A stretch of DNA of 64,000 nucleotides from Marinobacter sp. MDS2 (lineage in GTDB: Bacteria; Pseudomonadota; Gammaproteobacteria; Pseudomonadales; Oleiphilaceae): contig NZ_JAVAJF010000001.1 in NCBI RefSeq assembly GCF_030718085.1, forward strand, positions 1,736,001 to 1,800,000. The letters run 5' to 3'. Below are positions 9,022 to 18,233 of the stretch, piece after piece (position 1 is the first letter of the stretch; each line of letters begins with the position of its first letter). A program made the translations under genes and the position numbers. Under the pieces are notes generated by a model. The model saw only the letters and a list, made by a program, of their open reading frames with translations, was not told the origin of the DNA and searched no databases.

Positions 9022-9053
9022 GTGCCATGCTAAACTCTAAACAAAAATGGCAC
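9022..9053. repeat. Inverted repeat upstream of diguanylate cyclase gene
   Basis: GTGCCAT and ATGGCAC form a perfect 7-bp inverted repeat separated by 18 bases of AT-rich sequence, about 40-70 bases before the likely start of the GGDEF gene. It could be a regulator-binding dyad or part of the 5' leader. No regulator is assigned. Confidence 0.4.
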
Positions 9054-9090
9054 AGGATGCGTGCCGTGGATTATCAGCCGGAGCTGTGTG

Positions 9091-10173
9091 GTGAATCTTC
9101 TGACCTCGCCAGATACCATGGAGTCTAATCCGAACCTCACGGTGCTGGGGTTCCGGCGGCAACTGGTGTACCACTTACACTTCTGGGCTTTTATTGCCGT
9201 CGTTCCGTTGATTTTGATTCAGTGGCAACATGGCAATCACTTGCTCGCCGTTTTTCTGGCCCTTTTCTGCATTAATGCGGTGCTCGTCATCGGCTTTTTA
9301 CGGCTGACCGGTCGCTACTTCCTGAAGGGCTGGCTTTTCCCCGTTCTCGCTGTGGTTTCCGCCGCCTACTCCACCGCCATCAACGGGCACGCGGGGCTTT
9401 ACTGGGCGTATCCAGCCGCCATCGCCCTGTTCTTTTTACTCCCGTTAAAAGAAGCCGGCGCTTGCAACATCGTGTTTGTTACGGTCATGGCCGTTACCTC
9501 GTTTCTTAAATTTTCAGAAGCGGATTTCTGGCGCATCACTTTTTCACTCGGCTTGAGCTGCGTATTTGCCATGGTATTCGCCTGGCTGGTAGGGCGCATG
9601 CAACAAGAACTGACGAAACTGGCCACCACGGATCCACTGACCGGCTGTCTGAACCGTTCTCAACTCGCCGACATTCTGAACCGGCAAATCCAGATGCGCG
9701 AACGCTACGAACGCGTTTCAAGCCTGGTGCTGCTGGATCTCGACTACTTCAAAACCATCAACGATCAATGGGGCCATCTGGCTGGCGACAATGTTCTGAA
9801 AGAACTCGCTTTGCGTATCCGAAAGCGCCTGAGAGAGAACGATCAACTGTTCCGGATTGGCGGGGAAGAATTCATGATCGTGCTACCGGAAACCCGTCAA
9901 AAAGATGCCGACACCCTGGCCCACCAGCTCTTGAGTAGCATCAGCGCCACGCCCTTTCTGGAGGACATTCGCGTGACCGCCAGCGCCGGGGTGGCCGAAG
10001 TCAGTCAGGGTGAAACCTGGTCAATCTGGCTCAATCGCGCCGACCAGGCGTTGTATACAGCCAAGCGTCAGGGCCGAAACCAGATAGTGAATGCATCTAA
10101 ACCCAATGCAACCTCTGCAACGATCGAGGAAGAACGCTCTCCCGCCACCAACCAAGGCGGCCAGCTGGCTTAA
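9091..10173 (+). CDS. Membrane diguanylate cyclase (GGDEF)
   Basis: Predicted to make c-di-GMP from two GTP. The N-terminal about 180 residues form six hydrophobic helices, probably a small-molecule or membrane-state sensor. They are followed by a GGDEF domain starting at TDPLTGCLNRSQL. The active site is GGEEF (RIGGEEFMIVLPE) and a full inhibitory I-site, RxxD, lies exactly five residues before it (RENDQLFRIGGEEF), so feedback inhibition is expected. The start is uncertain: GTG 9091 has GGAG seven bases upstream; ATG 9118 and GTG 9061 are alternatives. It converges with the next gene, overlapping by four bases. Confidence 0.88.
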   Translation: MNLLTSPDTMESNPNLTVLGFRRQLVYHLHFWAFIAVVPLILIQWQHGNHLLAVFLALFCINAVLVIGFLRLTGRYFLKGWLFPVLAVVSAAYSTAINGHAGLYWAYPAAIALFFLLPLKEAGACNIVFVTVMAVTSFLKFSEADFWRITFSLGLSCVFAMVFAWLVGRMQQELTKLATTDPLTGCLNRSQLADILNRQIQMRERYERVSSLVLLDLDYFKTINDQWGHLAGDNVLKELALRIRKRLRENDQLFRIGGEEFMIVLPETRQKDADTLAHQLLSSISATPFLEDIRVTASAGVAEVSQGETWSIWLNRADQALYTAKRQGRNQIVNASKPNATSATIEEERSPATNQGGQLA

Positions 10174-11099
10174 CCCTGCCGTTCGGAATTCTGCAGTTGC
10201 TTTCTGAAATCGCGGTAGGCTGAGAACACTTCCCAAGGCTTCTCGAAATGCGGGTAATGCCCCACCCGCCTGAGACTCACCACATCCGCAGATGGCACCA
10301 GCTCACGGTAACGCCTGACCATTGCGGCGCCAGAAACCGGATCTGCCATGCCCGAAATAAGCCGCATGGGTTGCTTCGCCTGCTGCAACGCGCCCACCCA
10401 TCGATTCCGGTGACACCGGCGTTCTTCCATAAACTGAATGAGGTCATGCAAAATGCCGCGGCCATTGTTGTAGTTCAGTAAGTGCCAGAAATCCGATAAA
10501 TCATCACGGTCTGGCTGACTATCTGCTGCAAACAACCGTCGAAAACTCCGCTCAAACGAGCCTTTGGTCAGTCCTCGGCTGATCAAACTACCCATCGGGC
10601 TTTTAAGTACTTTTTGAATGAACAAAGGGGAGTGAACTTCCGGAAAAAGGCCGCCATTCAACAAACACACACTGTGGATCCGAAACCCCAGGGCACCTTC
10701 CTGGTCTCGGGCCAGCAGTTCCTGCACCACAGAGGTGCCGTAGTCGTGGGCCATCAGATGCACGCCCGGCAACCCCAACCCCTCCAGCCAGCCCTGAATC
10801 AGATCCGCCTGATCTTCGATGCTGTAACGATATTTCTGAGGCTTGTCAGAAAAACCAAAGCCCAACATGTCCAGCGCCAGCACCTGGTAGTGCCGGGTCA
10901 GCATTGGCCAGAGACGGCTCCAGTCCCAGCTGGCCGAGGGAAAGCCATGGAGCAGAACCACGGGCTCGCCCTGTCCTGCCATGCGGCTGAAAACGGCGTG
11001 GCCGCCATAGCTGAACCATTTCCCCGTTTGCTGCCAAGCCTCAAGCGTCGCAGCCATCTCATACGTTCCTGCCATCGACCCGGACATAATCTGCCCCAT
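10170..11099 (-). CDS. MEST-like alpha/beta hydrolase
   Basis: A 309-residue alpha/beta hydrolase closely resembling the vertebrate imprinted protein MEST/PEG1 over its whole length. Shared blocks include HGFPSASWDWSRLW, LALDMLGFGFSDKP, the nucleophile elbow AHDYGTS, LNGGLFPEVHSPL and RWVGAL. The nucleophile position is aspartate (Asp119), as in epoxide hydrolases and haloalkane dehalogenases; the catalytic His is in GHYPHFEKP. The substrate is unknown, but the fold and nucleophile suggest ester, epoxide or C-halogen hydrolysis. ATG 11099 has GGAGA seven bases upstream. No signal peptide is evident. Confidence 0.85.
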   Translation of the reverse strand: MGQIMSGSMAGTYEMAATLEAWQQTGKWFSYGGHAVFSRMAGQGEPVVLLHGFPSASWDWSRLWPMLTRHYQVLALDMLGFGFSDKPQKYRYSIEDQADLIQGWLEGLGLPGVHLMAHDYGTSVVQELLARDQEGALGFRIHSVCLLNGGLFPEVHSPLFIQKVLKSPMGSLISRGLTKGSFERSFRRLFAADSQPDRDDLSDFWHLLNYNNGRGILHDLIQFMEERRCHRNRWVGALQQAKQPMRLISGMADPVSGAAMVRRYRELVPSADVVSLRRVGHYPHFEKPWEVFSAYRDFRKQLQNSERQG

Positions 11100-11263
11100 G
11101 ATTCGTCTCCACACACCCTGTGAGCAGATTACTTTAGTGCAATGTACCGCCACTCGCCAATGCCACACCGCCCGCAACCATCATCGAAGCGCCTAAATCA
11201 TGGAGGTGAAGCTCGATTTGCCTTAAGCTTCACACTTTGACAGGCACACTATCGGAAACCATT

Positions 11264-11836
11264 ATGTCTTTACCTCTTGATGATCTCACCGGCCATTACC
11301 ACGCGATTTTAGAAGGCCTGGGTGAAAACCCCAGCCGCGAAGGCCTGATGGACACCCCAGCCCGTGCTGCAAAGGCCATGCAATTTCTGACTCGAGGCTA
11401 TCAGCAGGACCTGCAAAGCCTGGTGAACAACGCGGTGTTCGAGTCAGCCATGGATGAAATGGTGGTGGTCCAGGACATCGAGCTTTACAGCATGTGCGAA
11501 CACCACATGCTTCCGTTCATCGGCAAATGCCACATCGCGTACTTGCCTCAAGGTAAGGTGCTGGGGTTGTCCAAGTTTGCTCGCATCGTGGACATGTACG
11601 CCCGCCGCCTGCAAATTCAGGAAAACCTGACCCGGCAGATTGCCGAAGCCGTTGAAAGCGTGACCGGCGCGAAAGGTGTGGGTGTGGTGATCGAAGCGCA
11701 ACACATGTGCATGATGATGCGCGGTGTTGAAAAGCAAAACAGCCGCATGAAAACCTCGATGATGCTGGGCCAATTCCGCAAGTCTCAGGCGACCCGCAGC
11801 GAATTCCTTACCCTGATTTCCAGCAACCGCGGATAA
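11264..11836 (+). CDS. folE: GTP cyclohydrolase I
   Basis: Zinc enzyme converting GTP to 7,8-dihydroneopterin triphosphate, the first step of tetrahydrofolate and pterin synthesis; it acts as a toroidal decamer in the cytoplasm. The 190 residues match the type IA family: [18 protein letters not shown] at the N-terminus, [19 protein letters not shown] with zinc-binding Cys and His, [15 protein letters not shown], and the second zinc Cys in [16 protein letters not shown] 11264 is preferred to the earlier in-frame start because homology begins there. It stands alone between two divergent or distant genes. Confidence 0.94.
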   Translation: MSLPLDDLTGHYHAILEGLGENPSREGLMDTPARAAKAMQFLTRGYQQDLQSLVNNAVFESAMDEMVVVQDIELYSMCEHHMLPFIGKCHIAYLPQGKVLGLSKFARIVDMYARRLQIQENLTRQIAEAVESVTGAKGVGVVIEAQHMCMMMRGVEKQNSRMKTSMMLGQFRKSQATRSEFLTLISSNRG

Positions 11837-12011
11837 ATTTGGCACATTAACCTACTGAAGTTGGCGTTTTTGGCTGCTGGAAAACCTTCTCGGTTACGAC
11901 AGGATAGATCCGTACCGGCTAACAGCAGCCCTCCGATCGTTGCTCGCGAATCCCGCAGCCTGATCGAAAGCAGACTGCTCCATCGTTAGCCTTCACTGTT
12001 CAGGAGCTGCC

Positions 12012-12899
12012 ATGCGTTCGTTGAAGAACAAAACCATCATCATTACCGGCGCCAGCCGCGGGATCGGCCGGGAAGTTGCGCTGGTGTGCGCAGCGGAAGG
12101 CGCGAACATCGTTATCGCGGCGAAATCCGATCAGCCCCACCCGACACTTCAAGGCACCATTCACTCTGTTGCCAAAGAAGTCGAGGAGGCCGGTGGCCAG
12201 GCTCTGGCCATCAAAGTGGATGTCCGGAGCGAAGAAGACGTCGATAACCTGATCGCCAAAACGGTTGATACTTTTGGCGGCATTGACGGCATTATCAACA
12301 ACGCAGGCGCCATCGCCTTATCCGGTGTAGAGTCCACGCCGCTGAAAAAGCTCGACCTGATGATGCAGATAAACTTCCGTGCGGTGTTTCTGCTCAGCCA
12401 AAAAGCACTGCCGCATCTGAAGAAGTCTGAAAACGGGCACATTCTGAGTTTTTCTCCACCCCTGGACCTCGACCGTAGCTGGCTTCGTAATCACGCGCCC
12501 TACACCCTGACCAAGTATGGCATGTCGATGCTGACGCTGGGCATGTCGGATGAATTCAAGCGCTACGGTATCGCGGTCAACGCTCTGTGGCCACGTACCG
12601 TTATTCACACCGCCGCCATTGCGTTTGCCGGAAAAGAAACCCTTGACCGGGCCCGCACGCCAAAAATCATGGCGGATGCCGCTCTGGCCCTGCTGAAAAC
12701 ACAGAATCGCGAGGTCACCGGTCAGCTGCTCATCGACGAGGACTTCCTGCGCACCCAGGGGGTCGAAGATTTTGAGCATTACCGGGCGAACCCGGAGTAC
12801 AACCAGAAAGACCTCATGCAAGACCTCTTTGTTCAAGCACCCGAGGCCTACGTGCAAGGCGCCGTGCCGCCCCTTGCTGGCTGGCCCGCCGACGAGTAA
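12012..12899 (+). CDS. HSDL2-like short-chain dehydrogenase
   Basis: NAD(P)-dependent short-chain dehydrogenase of 295 residues, strikingly close to the dehydrogenase domain of eukaryotic peroxisomal/mitochondrial HSDL2. The nucleotide-binding motif is TGASRGIG (residues about 12-19). Others are AAKSDQPHPTLQGTI, NNAGAIALS, LDLMMQINFRAVFLLSQ and an active-site YTLTKYGMSML (YxxxK). HSDL2 relatives are linked to fatty-acid metabolism; the next genes encode an enoyl-CoA hydratase-like protein and a CoA-binding protein, which fits. CAGGAG precedes ATG 12012. The sterol-carrier domain of animal HSDL2 is absent. The physiological substrate is unknown. Confidence 0.87.
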   Translation: MRSLKNKTIIITGASRGIGREVALVCAAEGANIVIAAKSDQPHPTLQGTIHSVAKEVEEAGGQALAIKVDVRSEEDVDNLIAKTVDTFGGIDGIINNAGAIALSGVESTPLKKLDLMMQINFRAVFLLSQKALPHLKKSENGHILSFSPPLDLDRSWLRNHAPYTLTKYGMSMLTLGMSDEFKRYGIAVNALWPRTVIHTAAIAFAGKETLDRARTPKIMADAALALLKTQNREVTGQLLIDEDFLRTQGVEDFEHYRANPEYNQKDLMQDLFVQAPEAYVQGAVPPLAGWPADE

Positions 12900-12971
12900 G
12901 CCACCAACCGCATCGTCACGAACGCCATAACGCCGGGGCGGTGCGGTTACATACGCTTGAGATACGTTACT

Positions 12972-13688
12972 ATGCCCCTTCTCAGTCTTCGCCGTGACAA
13001 TCGCGTCGCCATTATCTCCATGGACAATGGCAATAACGCCAACAATCTGGTTTTTGCCCAGCAGTTTATGGCGTTGTTAAAACAGGTCATCGACGACCCA
13101 ACCTACAAAGCGCTGATCTTGACCTCAAGCGACGAAAAAAACTGGAGTCAGGGCATTGATGTCAACTGGCTGCTGGGCAGCATCCAAAGCGGCAACAAAG
13201 ACGATGTAAGAACCTTCTTGTCCACCATGGATGAGATTTACCGCGTCATGCTGCAATACCCAATGCCGATTATCGCAGCCATCAATGGCCACACCTTTGG
13301 CAACGGGGTCGTCATTGCAGCTGCCTGCGACTTCCGGTTTATGCGCGGCGACCGTGGCTACGTGTGCTTTCCGGAGGTTGATATGAACATCCCGTTCCTG
13401 CCCGGCCTGATCGATGTGATCCTGAAAGCGATGCCTCGGCACACTTTTAACGAAATGATGCTGACCGGCCGGCGCGTGACGGCAGATACTCTGGCCGACG
13501 CCAGGTTTATAGACAGAACGTTCGATTCGGTTGAAGCCTTGAACGATGGCGCGTTAGAGTTTGCGCAAACCTTCAAAAAGGGCCGTGCCATTGTTGCCGA
13601 GCACAAAAGGCGTTTGCACAAACCCGTGCTCGACGCCCTGGCGGCCAAGAACCCGCCCCTCATTGAGGCGCTGGACATTCTTTTGTAA
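12972..13688 (+). CDS. Enoyl-CoA hydratase/isomerase family protein
   Basis: A 238-residue crotonase-fold protein. It has the N-terminal strand NRVAIISMDNGNNANNL, an oxyanion-hole segment (SQGIDVNWL in place of the usual AGxD), the conserved AAINGHTFGNGVVIAAACDFRFM and GYVCFPEVDMNIPFLPG. The hydratase glutamates are not obvious: the first is lost in GHTFGNG, while the second site has PEVDMN. It may therefore be an isomerase, hydrolase or non-hydratase member. ATG 12972 is used. It follows the SDR gene and precedes a CoA-binding protein gene with about 30 bases between, so a small lipid-CoA operon is likely. Confidence 0.82.
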   Translation: MPLLSLRRDNRVAIISMDNGNNANNLVFAQQFMALLKQVIDDPTYKALILTSSDEKNWSQGIDVNWLLGSIQSGNKDDVRTFLSTMDEIYRVMLQYPMPIIAAINGHTFGNGVVIAAACDFRFMRGDRGYVCFPEVDMNIPFLPGLIDVILKAMPRHTFNEMMLTGRRVTADTLADARFIDRTFDSVEALNDGALEFAQTFKKGRAIVAEHKRRLHKPVLDALAAKNPPLIEALDILL

Positions 13689-13719
13689 CCACGCCATCGC
13701 GATTTCAAGGAGAACACTT

Positions 13720-14142
13720 GTGCCCATTGAGAACGATCAAGGCCTTCGCGACATTCTAACCAGTGTCCACACCATCGCTTTGGTAGGCGCCAGCGAGAAA
13801 ACCAGCCGACCGTCCCACGAAGTCATGGAGTATCTGCAGAACCAGGGCTACCGGATTATCCCGGTCAACCCGCGGCTTGAAGGTAAGCAGGTACTCGGAG
13901 AAACCGTGTACGCTGACCTTGCATCGATTCCCGAGCCGGTCGATATGGCAGAGCTTTTCCTGGCGCCCGAGCGCACCGATGCGATCATCGATCAGGCTAT
14001 TGCACAGAAGATTCCCGTACTCTGGCTGCAAATCGGCGTCATCAACGAAGCCGGTGCCGCAAGGGCCGAACAGGCTGGCTTAAAAGTGGTGATGGACCGC
14101 TGCCCGAAACGGGAAATTCCCAGGCTCAACATTGCCAGATAA
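13720..14142 (+). CDS. CoA-binding domain protein (YccU-like)
   Basis: A 140-residue cytoplasmic protein consisting of a single CoA-binding Rossmann domain, as in E. coli YccU and the N-terminal part of succinyl-CoA synthetase alpha. Typical blocks are IALVGASEKTSRPSHEVMEYL, GYRIIPVNPRLEGKQVLGE, VDMAELFLAPE, LWLQIGVINE and MDRCPKRE. GTG 13720 is chosen because AAGGAGA lies six bases upstream and homology begins at once. It follows the enoyl-CoA hydratase-like gene by 31 bases. Family members bind CoA or acyl-CoA, but their role is not established. Confidence 0.88.
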   Translation: MPIENDQGLRDILTSVHTIALVGASEKTSRPSHEVMEYLQNQGYRIIPVNPRLEGKQVLGETVYADLASIPEPVDMAELFLAPERTDAIIDQAIAQKIPVLWLQIGVINEAGAARAEQAGLKVVMDRCPKREIPRLNIAR

Positions 14143-14190
14143 ACGGACCTGCTCTATTCTGAAAAGACTTCAGGATAAGTGAGCTGGTCT

Positions 14191-15462
14191 ATGTCGTTCA
14201 AAGATCACCCAGGGAACGGGCAAGCGCCCCCAACCAAGCCCGAGCACGCAGGCGCCCGCGCCGAGACGTTTTTGCACAGGGCACGCATTCCTGTCGATTT
14301 GCTCAAGCTCGGTATGCGCGTTGTGCAACTTGATCGGCCGTGGAACGATGTGCCTGTGCTGTTTCAGGGATTCACCTTATCCACGCCCGACGAGGCGAAA
14401 GTTCTGCGCCAATATTGCTCTTGGGTCGTTGTCGAAGACGAAGAAAGCAAACTGGCCCCGGTGCTGAGCAAAATACCCCAGCTGCGCCAGAAAACCACGG
14501 AACCCATGAAGGAAACCCGCACCCTGGAACAGGAGTTCCCGCGGGCGAAAGAAACCTGGCGCCAGACTCAGGCCTTTGTCGACAAAGTTACCGTCAATAT
14601 TATTCAGAACAACACCCTGGAACTGGGCGAAGCGCGCACGCTGGTCCGGTCCTGTGTTGAAAGTGTCAAAGCCAACGCCAGTGCCATGCTGTGGATGGGC
14701 CGGATCAAAAACCGGGATGCCTACACCGCCGAGCACTGTCTGCGCGTGGCCGTTTACGCCATCGCATTCGCGCGTTTTCTGGGCATGCCGGATGAAGACA
14801 TCGAAACCGCCGGCATGTGCGGTCTGTTACACGATCTGGGCAAGCTGAAGGTGCCCGGTGCCATCCTGAACAAACCCGGCCCACTGACGCCTGATGAGTA
14901 CGTCGTCATGCAGTCACACACCACCCACGGTTTCAACTTACTCAAGCAAGATGAAACTCTGGAGCCCATCATTCGTGATGTGACGTTACACCATCACGAA
15001 CGGGTGGACGGCAAAGGCTACCCGACCCACCTGCCAGAATCCCAGATAAGCCGCTTTGCCCGATTGATTTCCATCGTCGATACCTACGATGCAATTACCA
15101 GCGACCGTTGCTACCGGAACGGTCGATCACCGGCCGAGGCGCTTAAAATTCTGTACCAGAATCGCGGTCAGCAATTCGATGCCGATTTGGTCGAATCGTT
15201 CATCCGGATGATTGGTATTTATCCGCCGGGCACCCTTGTAGAGCTGAACACCGGTGAAGTCGCCTGGGTTGTCAGTACCCATCCGGGGCGCAAGCTCAAG
15301 CCGAAAGTTGAAATCGTACTCGATAGAAACAAGCACAGAATGACACCCTATATTCTTGACCTGAGCGCGCAGACAACAGAAGATGGTGAAGTTCGTGAAA
15401 TTCGTAATCCACTGGCCGACGGTGCATTCGGAATAACTATAAACGAGCGAATTCACAACTAG
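14191..15462 (+). CDS. HD-GYP c-di-GMP phosphodiesterase
   Basis: Predicted to hydrolyse c-di-GMP to GMP. After an N-terminal DUF3391-like region (LLKLGMRVVQLDRPWNDVPVLFQGFTL) comes a complete HD-GYP domain. The entry histidine is in AEHCLRVAVYAIAFARFLGM, the metal-binding HD in GLLHDLGKLKVP, further histidines in QSHTTHG and TLHHHERVDGKGYPTHLP, and YDAITSDR closes the domain. The GYP signature is intact, so activity is likely. No membrane segment is seen. ATG 14191 is used; GTG 14179 is an alternative start. The neighbouring gene encodes a GGDEF-EAL protein. Confidence 0.9.
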   Translation: MSFKDHPGNGQAPPTKPEHAGARAETFLHRARIPVDLLKLGMRVVQLDRPWNDVPVLFQGFTLSTPDEAKVLRQYCSWVVVEDEESKLAPVLSKIPQLRQKTTEPMKETRTLEQEFPRAKETWRQTQAFVDKVTVNIIQNNTLELGEARTLVRSCVESVKANASAMLWMGRIKNRDAYTAEHCLRVAVYAIAFARFLGMPDEDIETAGMCGLLHDLGKLKVPGAILNKPGPLTPDEYVVMQSHTTHGFNLLKQDETLEPIIRDVTLHHHERVDGKGYPTHLPESQISRFARLISIVDTYDAITSDRCYRNGRSPAEALKILYQNRGQQFDADLVESFIRMIGIYPPGTLVELNTGEVAWVVSTHPGRKLKPKVEIVLDRNKHRMTPYILDLSAQTTEDGEVREIRNPLADGAFGITINERIHN

Positions 15463-15529
15463 CGATTCACGATAGAAAGGACTCTGCCGTTACCCCTAGT
15501 CATACGCCAAGGTAAACTCGGAGCAGAGC

Positions 15530-17797
15530 GTGACCCCAGCACAACGCACCATGCCGTTTGTAACTCGCGTCCTTAAGAGTCCGTTTTTCGCTGCCGTGGT
15601 CTTTTTGGTTTTTTTTGCGTTGGCGTGGGCGCTTCGGTCAGGCCTGATTCAAAAAGATACCGCTCAGATCCAGGCAAATCTGACTGACGAAGCCCATGCA
15701 CTGGCCAACAATCTGGAACGAGAATTCGCGGTACAGGCAGGCGCTCTGGGCCGAATGGCCGAGCGCATGAAAAACGGCGCGTACCCAAGCAAACAGATTT
15801 GGCAATCCGACGCCAGCACCTACCTCAACGACTTTGGCATCTATCAGGCCATCGAGTGGATTGATAGAGAATTCATCATTCGCTGGCTGGAACCCGCCGG
15901 CGAAAACCAAGCGGTTCTCGGTTACAACGTAGCCTTCAACGAGCAGCGGCGCCAAGCTCTGGAACACTCAGCCGCGACCGGAAAACCGGATATCTCCGGC
16001 ATTATCGACCTCCGGCAAGGGCCTAAAGGTATTGTCACCTATCACCCCGTCGGTCAGGGCTCGGACAATAATGGTTTTATTGCCGGCGTCTTCAAAATGC
16101 AGGTGCTGGCCAAACAATTATTGACCACTCGGATAATCGATCAGTTCCAGGTGGAAATACTACAAGGCAGTGACCCCAGTTACGCTCTGAACACCTCAGG
16201 CGACATCAACACCGCCTTTCGAGCGACCATGCCCGTCAATATCCCCTTGCTGGATTGGCGCCTTGCCCTGAGCCCCACCAACGACTGGGTCGCGAATCAG
16301 CGCAGCCAGTGGCCACGCATCACCTTTATCAGCGTGATTGTGATGGGGGTTCTGGCCAGTCTGACCATACTGCTGGGACAGGTCACGTTCAAACGCACAC
16401 ACTCCCTGCTCAGAACACGGCTTGAACTGGAGCGGCAGGTCGACGAACGTGTCGCGGTGCAGGTCGATCTGGAACGATTGGAATCCACCGACACCCTGAC
16501 CGGCCTGGCCAATCGTCGCTTTTTCATGGAAGACCTGTCACATACCCTCAACATTGCCGACCGCCAGTTGCGCCAGGTTGCCTTGGTGATGATTGATCTC
16601 GACCGATTTCAGGTTCTTAACGATACCCTTGGCCACCAATTCGGTGACGAACTGTTGATCAAGGTGTCGGAACGGCTGAACGATCTCAGCAGCGAGACCG
16701 TTTTGGTGGCCTACTCGGGGGGCGACGAGTTCATGATCTGCCAACAGCAAATGGACGACATTGATGATGTCATCCATCTACTTGGCGAGATCAAACAGTG
16801 CTTTGCCGAACCTTTCGAAGCGCAGGGGCAAGTGCACCAGATCACCGCGACCATGGGCGTTGCCGTTTATCCTCAAAGCGGCCACGATGCCGACACGCTG
16901 ATGCGCAATGCCGACATTGCGCTCTACCGGGCCAAGGATCAGGGCCGCAATACCTATCAGTTCTACACCGAGGGTATGCAAGAGAAAGAGATGATGCGCC
17001 TGGAACTCGACAAGGATCTCAGCGAGGCTCTGGCGAACGATGAGTTTGTACTGCATTACCAGCCCCAGTTAGATCTCGACACGGGTGAGATCAATAACGT
17101 TGAAGCCCTCATTCGTTGGCAACACCCTACCCGGGGCCTGCTGTCGCCGGTTGAGTTTATTCCGTTGGCTGAAGAGAGCGGCCGCATCACCGAGATCGGC
17201 CGATGGGTAGTACTGGCGGCCTGTCGGCAATTGGCTCGTTGGAAAGGCACCGCCTGCGAACACCTGAGAATTGCGGTGAATTTGTCCGGCCGTGAGCTGG
17301 AGGATGCCACACTGGTTGACCACGTGCGGGATACTCTGGCGGCAGAAAATATTGCCCCACACATGCTTGAGCTTGAATTGACGGAAGAAATTTTCATTCA
17401 GAACATCGCGCAGAATCGCAGTCAGCTGACGCAGTTGCACCAACTAGGCACGCGTTTGGCCATCGATGACTTCGGCGTGGGATATTCGTCGTTGGGCTAT
17501 CTGCGGGATTTCCCGGTGGACTTGCTGAAGATTGACCGGTCGTTCATTACGAATGTGACGGAGCGCCATGATGATGCGGTGATTACCCGGGCGGTGATCA
17601 ATCTGGCGCATAATCTGGGTATTCAGGTGGTGGCTGAAGGCGTGGAAACGGAAGATCAGCTGCATTTTCTTCAGGCCCATCGATGCAATCTGGTGCAAGG
17701 GTATTTGATCAGTCGTCCGGTTCCCGGGCCGGTATTGGAAAGGGCGATCCGGGAGGATTCTCTGTTTACCGGTCTGCAGGTCACTTCCGAATTGTAA
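15530..17797 (+). CDS. CHASE-GGDEF-EAL membrane c-di-GMP enzyme
   Basis: A 755-residue bifunctional-type sensor. A membrane helix (about residues 18-38) leads into a periplasmic CHASE domain (YQAIEWIDREFIIRWLEP, FNEQRRQALEHSAATGKPDISG, VTYHPV). A second helix (about 268-290), a short linker, GGDEF and EAL domains follow. The cyclase site is intact (YSGGDEFMIC), as is the phosphodiesterase signature (NVEALIRWQHP, with ELTEE and IDDFGVGYSSL). I see no RxxD I-site at the standard position. Either activity, or both, may be used. GTG 15530 has GGAG at good spacing; ATG 15551 is possible. Confidence 0.9.
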   Translation: MTPAQRTMPFVTRVLKSPFFAAVVFLVFFALAWALRSGLIQKDTAQIQANLTDEAHALANNLEREFAVQAGALGRMAERMKNGAYPSKQIWQSDASTYLNDFGIYQAIEWIDREFIIRWLEPAGENQAVLGYNVAFNEQRRQALEHSAATGKPDISGIIDLRQGPKGIVTYHPVGQGSDNNGFIAGVFKMQVLAKQLLTTRIIDQFQVEILQGSDPSYALNTSGDINTAFRATMPVNIPLLDWRLALSPTNDWVANQRSQWPRITFISVIVMGVLASLTILLGQVTFKRTHSLLRTRLELERQVDERVAVQVDLERLESTDTLTGLANRRFFMEDLSHTLNIADRQLRQVALVMIDLDRFQVLNDTLGHQFGDELLIKVSERLNDLSSETVLVAYSGGDEFMICQQQMDDIDDVIHLLGEIKQCFAEPFEAQGQVHQITATMGVAVYPQSGHDADTLMRNADIALYRAKDQGRNTYQFYTEGMQEKEMMRLELDKDLSEALANDEFVLHYQPQLDLDTGEINNVEALIRWQHPTRGLLSPVEFIPLAEESGRITEIGRWVVLAACRQLARWKGTACEHLRIAVNLSGRELEDATLVDHVRDTLAAENIAPHMLELELTEEIFIQNIAQNRSQLTQLHQLGTRLAIDDFGVGYSSLGYLRDFPVDLLKIDRSFITNVTERHDDAVITRAVINLAHNLGIQVVAEGVETEDQLHFLQAHRCNLVQGYLISRPVPGPVLERAIREDSLFTGLQVTSEL

Positions 17798-17852
17798 TTA
17801 ATGCTTCTGCGCTGCAAACTTTGCGGTCTGTCTTTCTTTGAGTGTGATGTGT

Positions 17853-18173
17853 ATGTCTGCCAGGTATTTGTCTTCGGAGCAGGATGCCAAGCTGCGCCGC
17901 TGGGAGCGCTGGAACCGCAACTATTTCCTTTTTGCGTTTTTTGCGCTGATTCTGGTGCTGGTGTTCAGCAGTCAGTTGGGGATTTCTTCCGGTGATGACT
18001 GGGGCGGCCTTGGGGTGCTTCTGGTGGTGCTGGTGATTCCGATTATTGTGTTGCAGTTGCGGCTGTCTTGTCCGGCGTGCGGCACGAAGATTGGCTGGCA
18101 GGCTAAGTTGATGGCGCCGGATCAATGTAAGTCCTGTGGTGTTTTTCTGCGTTCCAAGAACTCTTCTTCCTGA
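17853..18173 (+). CDS. Small two-helix membrane protein with C-terminal zinc ribbon
   Basis: About 106 residues of unknown function. An N-terminal charged segment is followed by two hydrophobic helices (NYFLFAFFALILVLVFSSQ and LGVLLVVLVIPIIVLQL) and a compact CPACGTKIGWQ...CKSCG motif, which should form a four-cysteine zinc ribbon on the cytoplasmic side. Base composition is like that of its neighbours. Possible starts are ATG 17847 and ATG 17853; neither has a strong Shine-Dalgarno sequence. It follows the GGDEF-EAL gene by about 50 bases and is followed by the first copy of the dispersed repeat. Confidence 0.65.
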   Translation: MSARYLSSEQDAKLRRWERWNRNYFLFAFFALILVLVFSSQLGISSGDDWGGLGVLLVVLVIPIIVLQLRLSCPACGTKIGWQAKLMAPDQCKSCGVFLRSKNSSS

Positions 18174-18233
18174 AACCTTTGACCTGTGAGTGGGTCATAG
18201 GTTTTAGTCTATCCTTGAAGTAGCGTGTTTGCC

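Noticed and set aside
11872..11930. GGCTGCTG/CAGCAGCC inverted repeat after folE as a small RNA or terminator
   Set aside because: Only 8 bp over a 43-base loop with no T-run; too weak to support.
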